From assembly GCF_000169095.1 (NCBI RefSeq), contig NZ_AAVU01000008.1:117158-181157 (forward strand): a stretch of 64,000 nucleotides of DNA. The letters run 5' to 3'. The translations under genes were made by a program, and so were the position numbers. Below are positions 10,062 to 17,500 of the stretch, piece after piece. Source of the DNA: Lyngbya sp. PCC 8106. Lineage in GTDB: Bacteria; Cyanobacteriota; Cyanobacteriia; Cyanobacteriales; Microcoleaceae. Below the pieces are notes generated by a model. That model was not told where the DNA came from. It saw only the letters and a list, made by a program, of their open reading frames with translations, and searched no databases. Position 1 is the first letter of the stretch; the number at the start of each line of letters is the position of its first letter.

Positions 10062-10149
10062 CATTGCAACTCCTGAGATTTTCCAAATCTAATTTCTGTA
10101 TCTTTCATAACAGATTTTTGCTCTTATTTTTAAATCAAATATTTTACTG

Positions 10150-10166
10150 ATCATTCCAAAAATGAT
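10150..10166. promoter_or_regulatory. Candidate operator, inverted repeat ATCATT-N5-AATGAT
   Basis: A 6-bp inverted repeat with a 5-base centre lies in the divergent spacer, 33 bp upstream of the TetR-family start. Its TTCCAAA core recurs at 10791 upstream of the peroxiredoxin gene, so it may be the autoregulatory site of the TetR-family protein. Binding is inferred only. Confidence 0.35.
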
Positions 10167-10198
10167 AAAGTGATTATGTCTCATCCTCAATACAAGTT

Positions 10199-10780
10199 AT
10201 GGCAAGGCACAAGGAGTTTAATCGCGGAGAAGTTCTAGCAAAGGCAATGGAGACGTTTTGGCGTTATGGCTACGAAGGAACGTCTGTCCAGGATTTGATT
10301 GAAAGTATGGGAATCAATCGAGGGAGTCTGTATGATACTTTTGGGGATAAACGATCTTTGTTTCTCGAAGCGATCGCCCACTATGATCAGACAATTGTTC
10401 GCCGTGCGATTGCCCGTTTAGAAGCCCCAGATGCCTCCAAACAAGCTATTATTGATCACTTTAAGAGTTTAGTAGATCGCATCGTTGCAGACACCGAACC
10501 TCGGGGATGCTTTGTCACCAATACCGTCGTTGAACTTTGTCCCCACGACCCCGATACAGCCCAGCAAGTTACCAAGAACCTCCAACGCATTGAACAGGCT
10601 TTCTATACAGCTTTATTACGGGCGCAGGAAAAAGGCGAAATTTCGGCCAATCAGAATTTACCTGCTTTAGCGCGTTATTTGACCTGTAACTTACAAGGGT
10701 TACGAGTAATCTCCAAAGTGAATCCTGATCCCCAAGCTTTGAAAGAAATCATCCAAATCCTTCTCTCTGTCTTGGATTGA
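10199..10780 (+). CDS. TetR/AcrR-family regulator, NemR-like
   Basis: This 193-aa dimeric repressor has an N-terminal TetR helix-turn-helix (about 8-52; GYEGTSVQDLIESMGINRGS then LYDTFGDK). The C-terminal ligand domain contains GCFVTNTVVELCPHD, with Cys104 and Cys114 ten residues apart. Escherichia coli NemR, as I recall it, has a matching GC...EVC segment whose Cys106 senses HOCl, quinones and methylglyoxal. The downstream peroxiredoxin, thioredoxin and Old Yellow Enzyme genes are co-directional and fit a NemR-type electrophile/oxidant regulon (inference). A second conserved Cys (LTCNL) lies further on. The gene is divergent from the PII gene. Confidence 0.88.
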   Translation: MARHKEFNRGEVLAKAMETFWRYGYEGTSVQDLIESMGINRGSLYDTFGDKRSLFLEAIAHYDQTIVRRAIARLEAPDASKQAIIDHFKSLVDRIVADTEPRGCFVTNTVVELCPHDPDTAQQVTKNLQRIEQAFYTALLRAQEKGEISANQNLPALARYLTCNLQGLRVISKVNPDPQALKEIIQILLSVLD

Positions 10781-10786
10781 GGAAAC

Positions 10787-10922
10787 TTGTTCCAAATACT
10801 TGACTATTCGTTCCAGAATTGTTATTCTAAAAATATGAAAAAATAAATTCACTGGTTTTCCAAGTTGTCCTCTCAAAGAAAGTAACTGCCGAAAACTCTA
10901 TTTTTTAAAAATAACTGGAACA
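10787..10922. promoter_or_regulatory. Repeated TTGTTCCA / CGTTCCAG / CTGGAACA motifs upstream of the redox genes
   Basis: Three related copies occur between the TetR and peroxiredoxin genes: ttgttcca at 10787-10794, cgttccag at 10809-10816, and the inverted copy ctggaaca at 10915-10922, close to the peroxiredoxin Shine-Dalgarno (AAAAGGAG). The last lies within ATAAC-N10-GTTAT. This is a plausible operator cluster for the adjacent TetR-family protein; no binding data can be read from sequence. Confidence 0.35.
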
Positions 10923-10946
10923 ATCGTTATAAAAAGGAGATCAACG

Positions 10947-11603
10947 ATGAATTTGACTCAAGAACTGCAAAATCTACAAAACAAACTGCGAGCAAATAAT
11001 GCTGAAGATATCAAAGCAGTCATGGATCAAGCCACAGAATATTTAGTCAAATCAGGACTTGTTGAAAAAGCGTTAAAAGTCGGTGATCAAGTTCCAAATT
11101 TTCAACTCCCGAATGCAGTAGGCGAAACAGTCGAAATCAAGGAATTGTTCAAATCTGGGGCAACTGTAATTACTTTTTATCGAGGTGAATGGTGTCCTTA
11201 TTGTAATTTAGAACTGCGAACTCTACAGAAATATTTGCCTGAAATCGAACAATTTAAAGCAAAGTTAGTGGCGATTTCTCCCCAAACACCTGACCATTCT
11301 CTATCAACACTAGAAAAGAACGAACTCACCTTTGAAGTCTTGAGTGATGTCGGAAATCAAGTCGCAAAAAAATTTTGATTAGTGTTTACAGTTCCGGAGG
11401 AATTACGCCCCATTTACCAAAACTTTGGAATTGATATACCCGCTCATAATGGGAATGAAACCTTTGAATTACCCATTCCTGCAACCTATGTAATTGATCA
11501 AAACGGAATGATTATTCAAGGGTTTGTCAAAGCGGATTATACCCAGCGTTTAGATCCAGAAGAAATTCTCGCTACATTGAAAAATCTTCCTGTAGCCGTA
11601 TAA
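10947..11603 (+). pseudogene. Peroxiredoxin (AhpC/TSA, peroxiredoxin-like family) interrupted by one in-frame TGA
   Basis: One reading frame runs from ATG 10947 (after AAAAAGGAG) to TAA 11603, broken only by TGA at 11376-11378. The fragment before it ends NQVAKKF and the one after continues LVFTVPEELRPIYQNFGI; the family normally has KFGLVFT here, so a GGA glycine codon has become TGA by one substitution. The catalytic motif GEWCPYCNLELRTLQ (about 75-90) is intact upstream of the stop. The intact enzyme would reduce peroxides with help from the thioredoxin encoded next. Either the gene is inactivated, the stop is read through, a GTG restart at 11382 makes the second part separately, or there is a base error. 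The clean frame on both sides suggests a very recent event. Confidence 0.85.
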
Positions 11604-11614
11604 TCACCCTCAGA

Positions 11615-11639
11615 TGGGGAACGGTACCGCCATACCCCA
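11615..11639. repeat. Intercistronic inverted repeat between peroxiredoxin and thioredoxin
   Basis: TGGGG (11615-11619) and CCCCA (11635-11639) flank a self-complementary CGGTACCG. It lies 27 bp before the thioredoxin start and has no T-tract, so an mRNA-processing or stability hairpin is more likely than a terminator. Confidence 0.45.
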
Positions 11640-11665
11640 AATACAACTTGAGGAGGAATCCAATC

Positions 11666-12028
11666 ATGTCAGACCCAACAAAATACGTCACATTAACCAA
11701 TGAAAACTTTGAAGAAGAAGTTCTCAAAAGCACAATACCCGTTGTGGTTGACTTTTGGGCGCCGTGGTGTGGCCCTTGTCGGGTAATGAATCCGATTATC
11801 GAGGGATTAGCCGCAGAATTTGATGGGGTTGTGAAATTCAGTAAATTAAACGTTGACAATTACGAACAACTCCCCACTGACTATCGGATTGAAGCCATTC
11901 CCACCCTGTTATTTTTCAGTCAAGGCGAAGAAGTTTATCGAGTTTCTGGTGTTGTTGATCAGTCTGTATTATCAAATCAACTGAAGGAATTACTCGAACA
12001 AGTTTCAACTTCTAATTCTGTGGGTTAA
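11666..12028 (+). CDS. Thioredoxin
   Basis: This 120-aa thioredoxin-fold disulfide reductase starts MSDPTKYVTLTNENF and has the active site FWAPWCGPCRVMNP. The cis-proline loop IPTLLFF and terminal helix are present and the length is typical. The ATG at 11666 is preferred over an upstream in-frame TTG at 11648, because that TTG overlaps the strong AGGAGG ribosome-binding site belonging to this ATG. It sits between the peroxiredoxin (its natural client) and an Old Yellow Enzyme gene in the same direction, so it is probably the dedicated electron donor of a redox-stress operon (inference). Confidence 0.93.
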   Translation: MSDPTKYVTLTNENFEEEVLKSTIPVVVDFWAPWCGPCRVMNPIIEGLAAEFDGVVKFSKLNVDNYEQLPTDYRIEAIPTLLFFSQGEEVYRVSGVVDQSVLSNQLKELLEQVSTSNSVG

Positions 12029-12037
12029 CTAATTTCA

Positions 12038-12061
12038 AGGAAGGCTGGTTTTAGCCTTCCT
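12038..12061. terminator. Hairpin after thioredoxin gene (AGGAAGGCT / AGCCTTCCT)
   Basis: A perfect 9-bp stem (12038-12046 with 12053-12061) has a GGTTTT loop and starts 10 bp after the thioredoxin stop. There is no T-run after it, so it may be an attenuator or a 3'-end stabiliser limiting read-through into the Old Yellow Enzyme gene rather than a full terminator. Confidence 0.5.
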
Positions 12062-12102
12062 CACGTCTCAAAAACAGCAATAAATCTATCTAGACATTAG
12101 CC

Positions 12103-13221
12103 ATGAATACTACTCTAAATTTGTTAAAACCGTTTAAACTCGGCGCTTATGAACTCCCTAACCGGATGGTGATGGCACCATTGACTCGGATGCGGGCAAA
12201 ACCGGGAAATATTCCTCAAGAAATGAATCAGGTTTATTATACTCAACGAGCATCTGCGGGGTTAATTATTAGTGAAGCTACTCAAATTTCACCCCAAGGA
12301 TTAGGTTATCCTAATACACCCGGAATTCATTCACCTGAACAAATTCAAGGATGGAAAAAAGTCACCCAAGCGGTACACGAAAATAACGGCAGAATCTTCT
12401 TACAACTCTGGCACGTAGGTCGCATTTCTCATCCCTCTTTACAACCCAATGGAGAGTTACCAGTCGCGCCGAGCGCAATTGCACCAGAAGGGATGGCAAA
12501 TACCTTTTCAGGAGAGCAACCTTTTGTCACCCCCAGAGCGTTAGAAACTGAAGAAATTCCGGCGATTGTTGAACAGTATCGTCAGGGTGCAAAAAATGCT
12601 CTAGAAGCAGGATTTGACGGGGTAGAAATTCACAGTGCGAATGGTTATTTACTCGATCAGTTTCTCCACGATGGTTCCAACAAACGCACAGATCAATATG
12701 GGGGTTCTATAGAAAATCGGGCGCGTTTCTTGATGGAAGTTTTAGAAGCCGTCACCAGTGTTTGGGATGCAGATAAAGTTGGGGTGAGGTTATCACCTAG
12801 TAGTACATTTGGGACGGTATTTGATTCTGATACCGAGGCTTTATTTAATTATGTTGTCTCAAAATTAAATCCGTTTAACTTGGCTTATCTCCATATTGTT
12901 GAACCCAGAATTCAAGGAAATGTTACGGTTGAAGACGACGGAAATGGGCTAGGTGCGAGTTATTTTCGGTCGATTTATCAAGGCACAATTATCACAGCCG
13001 GAGGGTACACTCGAGAAACAGGAGAAGCAGTTTTAGAACAAGATGATGCAGATTTAGTTGCTTATGGCCGCTTGTTTATTGCTAATCCTGATTTACCAAA
13101 AAGATTTGCGTTAAATGCACCGTTAAATGAATATGATCGCTCGACATTTTATGGAGGAGATCAACGGGGTTATACAGACTATCCTTTCCTCGATGATTCA
13201 AAAGTATTGACGACAGTTTAA
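12103..13221 (+). CDS. nemA: Old Yellow Enzyme family FMN alkene/N-ethylmaleimide reductase
   Basis: This 372-aa TIM-barrel flavoenzyme uses NAD(P)H to reduce alpha,beta-unsaturated carbonyls, quinones or nitro compounds. It shows the class I pattern: N-terminal LPNRMVMAPLTRMRA, substrate-anchoring His177 and Asn180 in IHSANGYLL, proton donor Tyr182, then GGSIENRARF and the C-terminal phosphate-binding AGGYTRETGE and YGRLFIANPDL. Length is typical. It ends the TetR-peroxiredoxin-thioredoxin gene series, paralleling the NemR-NemA pairing of enterobacteria, so the symbol rests on homology plus context. The native substrate is unknown. Confidence 0.9.
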   Translation: MNTTLNLLKPFKLGAYELPNRMVMAPLTRMRAKPGNIPQEMNQVYYTQRASAGLIISEATQISPQGLGYPNTPGIHSPEQIQGWKKVTQAVHENNGRIFLQLWHVGRISHPSLQPNGELPVAPSAIAPEGMANTFSGEQPFVTPRALETEEIPAIVEQYRQGAKNALEAGFDGVEIHSANGYLLDQFLHDGSNKRTDQYGGSIENRARFLMEVLEAVTSVWDADKVGVRLSPSSTFGTVFDSDTEALFNYVVSKLNPFNLAYLHIVEPRIQGNVTVEDDGNGLGASYFRSIYQGTIITAGGYTRETGEAVLEQDDADLVAYGRLFIANPDLPKRFALNAPLNEYDRSTFYGGDQRGYTDYPFLDDSKVLTTV

Positions 13222-13239
13222 TCGGTTGAAAAATCTATT

Positions 13240-13266
13240 CTAGGGTGGGTATTCCTCATCCTATGA
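13240..13266. terminator. Imperfect hairpin between convergent Old Yellow Enzyme and RibD-like genes
   Basis: CTAGGGTGGGTATTCCTCAT followed by CCTATG folds with TAGG/CCTA ends and interior mismatches. It sits in the 113-bp convergent spacer and may end both transcripts. Confidence 0.35.
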
Positions 13267-13334
13267 ATTGAAAATTTTAGATTCAATCTATTCAAATATT
13301 CAAAAGTAAAAAAATATCGAAAAATAAACTTCAA

Positions 13335-14093
13335 TTAAGCTTTCTGTTTTCGGTCAACTTGATAATGTATAAAAATCTCTTGTTCTACCTGTTTAACTTC
13401 TAATAACTGCAAACGAGGAGACACATCAGCTAAAAATCCCTTTCCTTCGACTGGAGTAGGTGCATCAACACCACCGAGAATCAGAGGACAAACTGTTAAC
13501 CAAAATTCATCAATTAAATCCATTTGAATTAATGAACCCACCAATTGACCTCCCCCTAAAACTGCTAGCCGTTTGAGTCCCATTTGCATAAATTGTTGAA
13601 AAGCATCGTTCCAGTCAATCAAGTTAGAGTTTTCGGAAAGGGTTTTAGCGATTAAAATTTGTTGAAAATCAGCAGACTTGTCCGGTAAATTAGTTAAATG
13701 TAAATTCTCTCTTTTAACCTGTTCTGATCCTTGGGAAGTTGTTAGTAACCACCGAGGTACAGACTGTTGAAAAAATCGTAAGTTTGGATTGATTTTTCCA
13801 GAACTTGAACAGACAATTTGAATCGGTTGAGGGGATTTTTCTTGCTGTTGGCGTCGCTGTAATAATTCTTCTGAAGAAACACTTAAGGTTGTACCGTAGG
13901 TATCCAAAGTTCCTCGTCCGAATAAAACCCCATCCGCATCAGCAATTTGAGTTTCTAGGTGAGTTGTATCTGTCGGTGAACCAAATCGAGCGGGTGAACG
14001 ATTTTTATCCGCTATTTTACCATCTGCACTCATAGCGAGAATAACGGTTGTATGAGGTCGGTTCAGCAAGTTTGGGAAATTTATATTATTCAT
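13335..14093 (-). CDS. RibD C-terminal / dihydrofolate reductase-like reductase
   Basis: This 252-aa protein of the RibD_C family is the pyrimidine reductase fold that uses NADPH. Motifs: TVILAMSADGKIADKNRSPA near the N-terminus, DADGVLFGRGTLDTYG, and the signature VLGGGQLVGSLIQMDLIDEF with LILGG. There is no deaminase domain, so it is a stand-alone reductase and not bifunctional RibD. The ATG at 14093 (GGAG close before it) is chosen; an ATG at 14153 in frame would add a 20-residue Lys/Arg-rich tail with no ribosome-binding site. A role in riboflavin synthesis or in an unrelated reduction cannot be told apart from sequence. Confidence 0.85.
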   Translation of the reverse strand: MNNINFPNLLNRPHTTVILAMSADGKIADKNRSPARFGSPTDTTHLETQIADADGVLFGRGTLDTYGTTLSVSSEELLQRRQQQEKSPQPIQIVCSSSGKINPNLRFFQQSVPRWLLTTSQGSEQVKRENLHLTNLPDKSADFQQILIAKTLSENSNLIDWNDAFQQFMQMGLKRLAVLGGGQLVGSLIQMDLIDEFWLTVCPLILGGVDAPTPVEGKGFLADVSPRLQLLEVKQVEQEIFIHYQVDRKQKA

Positions 14094-14562
14094 TAACTCC
14101 AATTCATTTCGGTTCTTCTGTACTTTTTTTAAGTTTCTCCTTTTTTGAATCAAAAAGCAACAGATATCTTTAGCAAATTCCTATAACTTCAGTCCGAAAA
14201 TTGTGGGTATATTCTATTCTTATTTTACTCTTTTAGGTTTGGTCAATTCCTGTACCAACCTGGGGCTAACTTGTATCTTGGGTCAGAGACACCTATACTT
14301 TTGGCTAGGTTAAAAACTAACTAACAACAGTCTTCGGTTGTAGTTTTATTCAATTGGACATCTAAATAAAGTTCGGGGATTCCCCGAAGTCAAATCACTT
14401 CCCCCACTGCTAAAACTAAACGCTGAAGGGGATTTTAGCCTTTTATTTGTCAATTAGCTTCAGTGTAGGTTATGACTATATTATTAAGTCAAAAGCTTTG
14501 GAGAGTCAAGACTCCAAAATAGGCTACTTATATACAGCATCATTGCGGCTGCAAGCTAATTT
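14094..14562. other. Divergent intergenic region with several hairpins
   Basis: The spacer between the RibD-like gene and the CHAT-STAND-WD40 gene holds three short inverted repeats: TTCGGGG-ATT-CCCCGAA (14372-14388), GCTAAAA / TTTTAGC (14409-14415 and 14433-14439, followed by CTTTTATTT) and TTTGGAG...CTCCAAA (14497-14518). The first two are GC-rich islands in AT-rich DNA and look like remnants of a small mobile or repeat element. No gene was seen. Confidence 0.45.
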
Positions 14563-17500
14563 ATGACAAATCAAACAAGTCCCAAAACGATTTTAATATT
14601 AGCGGCCAATCCCCAAAATACTACTCGGTTGCGACTGGAGGAAGAAATTCGGGAAATTGATGAAGGGTTGCGACGGGCAAATCAACGACATCAGTATAAA
14701 TTAGAACAAAAGTTAGCCGTTCGCTCTCGTGATTTTTATCGGGCAATATTAGATTATAAACCATCAATTGTTCACTTTTGCGGACATGGAGTCGGTCAGG
14801 AAGGAATTGTTCTCGAAGATGATACGGGGAAAAGCGCGGTGGTGCCAACCAATGCCCTGGCTAGTATGTTTAAAATATTTGCGACAAAGGGTGTAGAATG
14901 TGTTATTTTAAATGCCTGTTATTCAGAAGTTCAAGCCACAGCCATTAGTCAATATGTAAATTATGTATTGGGGATGAATAAGGCGGTTGGAGACCAAGCC
15001 GCTCTCGCCTTTTCTGTTGCCTTTTATGATGGGTTAGCCGCAGGATATGAAGTCGAAGAAGCCCACGAATTAGGCTGTTCGCAGATGATGAGTTTCTTAG
15101 AACATGAAACTCCCGTTTTAAAAATAAAACCGTTAACTGATAATTCTACTATTGATTCTGAGGATAACCCTGATTTAACGGCCTTTGAAGATTTCATTCC
15201 GCCGAACCCCTATCAAGGATTGGCGGCTTTTGGAGAAGAAGATGCCGACTACTTTTTTGGACGGGAAAACTTTGTTGATAAATTGGTAGAAGCCACCAAC
15301 CAACAGCCGTTAGTTGGGGTAATTGGGCCGAGTGGGAGCGGGAAATCTTCGGTGGTCTTTGCGGGATTAATTCCGAAATTGCGACAACAGGGAAACTGGT
15401 TAATTGAAATTTTCAAGCCCGGAAAAGATCCGTTTTTACCCTTAGCTTTTGGCTTGGTGAGACAACTCGAACCGGAAGCGGGAGAAACTCACAAAATGCG
15501 GGAAGCGATGGGACTCGCCAGTGATTTTCAACAGGGTCGAATTACCGTGCAACAGGTGATTGATCAGATTTTAGAACGGAATCCGGGGAAACGCTTATTG
15601 TTAGTTGCTGACCAATTTGAAGAACTCTATACCCTTTGCCAAGTCAAGGAAGAACAGGAACGCTTTGCCGATGAATTGCTGGCGACAATTTCTCAAGAAA
15701 ATATTACACTGATTTTTACGTTACGAGCCGATTTTTATGGTTATGTGCTGTCCTATCGTCCGTTTCGGGATGCGTTAGAAACTTATACTCCGAAATTACT
15801 CAGTTCGATGAAACGGGAGGAATTACAACAAGCCATTGAACTTCCTGCCCAAAAGTTAGACGTGCAATTAGAAGACCAATTAACCCAAAGAATTCTGGAT
15901 GACGTGGGACAAGAACCGGGGAATTTACCGTTATTAGAATTTGCCCTAACTCGCCTGTGGGAAAAACAAAAACATCGAACCTTAACTCACTCCGCCTATA
16001 ACGAAATTGGGGGCGTTAAAAAAGCGATCGCTAATCATGCAGAACAAGTTTATCAACAACTGAATGAAACGGAGAAACAACAAGCCCAGAGAATATTTTT
16101 ACAATTAGTGCGTCCGGGGGAAGGAACCGAAGACACCAGACGGGTGGCCACCCGTGAAGAAGTCGGGGAAGAAAACTGGAATTTGGTCAGTTATTTGGCG
16201 GGACATCAAGCCCGGTTGGTAGTAACGGGACGTCAAGAAACTGAAGATACGGTAGAGGTGGTGCATGAAGCGCTCATTCGAGAATGGTTAACGCTGCGGG
16301 GGTGGATGAATGTAAACCGTCAGTTTAGAACCTGGCAAGAACGGTTAAAAGTAGCGTTGCGGGAGTGGAAAAAGAATAACCATGACGCCGGGAATTTGTT
16401 GCGGGGGGCGCCGTTGAGTGTAGCCGAAGAATGGTTGCAAAAACGAGCCGATGAGATGACCCAGGAGGAACGAGATTTTATTCAAGCAAGCCTCAAAGAC
16501 CAAAACCGACAGAAACGGATACGCCAACTCGCTGTTTTGAGTCTGGCTGGCGGTTTTCTGCTGACTTTGGGTTTAGCAGGAATGGCAAGTTTCGGTTTAT
16601 GGAAGGCTCGTATCAATGAAATTAATGGTCTAGCTCAATATTCCGATGCGCTATTGAGTTTAGATGGGTCGAAAGCGGTCAAAACCAGTTTAAAAGCTGT
16701 TCTGCAAATGCGACGCACACCTTGGGTTGATGCTGATACCCATACCCAGGTGGAACTCGCATTATTAAATATTGTCTCCAATGTGGCAGCACCAAACACT
16801 TTGGGAGGACACGTGAACTGGGTTAGGGCGGTGAGTTTCAGCCCCGATGGCAAACTTCTGGCGACGGCTAGTGGTGACAACACGGTGAAACTGTGGGATG
16901 CCAGCACTGGCAAAGAAATCAAAACCCTCACTGGGCATACCAACTCGGTTAATGGGGTGAGTTTCAGCCCCGATGGCAAACTTCTGGCGACGGCTAGTGG
17001 TGACAACACGGTGAAACTGTGGGATGCCAGCACTGGCAAAGAAATCAAAACCCTCACTGGGCATACCAACTGGGTTAATGGGGTGAGTTTCAGCCCCGAT
17101 GGCAAACTTCTGGCGACGGCTAGTGGTGACAACACGGTGAAACTGTGGGATCTTTCTACTGGCAAAGTAATTAAAATGCTTACGGAACATACCAACTCGG
17201 TTAATGGGGTGAGTTTCAGCCCCGATGGCAAACTTCTGGCGACGACTAGTGGTGACAACACGGTGAAACTGTGGGATGCCAGCACTGGCAAAGAAATCAA
17301 AACCCTCACTGGGCATACCAACTCGGTTAATGGGGTGAGTTTCAGCCCCGATGGCAAACTTCTGGCGACGGCTAGTGGTGACAACACGGTGAAACTGTGG
17401 GATGCCAGCACTGGCAAAGAAATCAAAACCCTCACTGGGCATACCAACTGGGTTAATGGGGTGAGTTTCAGCCCCGATGGGAAGTTGGCGACAGCGAGTG

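Noticed and set aside
11376..11378. TGA of the peroxiredoxin gene as a selenocysteine codon
   Set aside because: The position corresponds to a Gly outside the active site, while the catalytic Cys residues are normal codons; no SECIS-like element was noticed.
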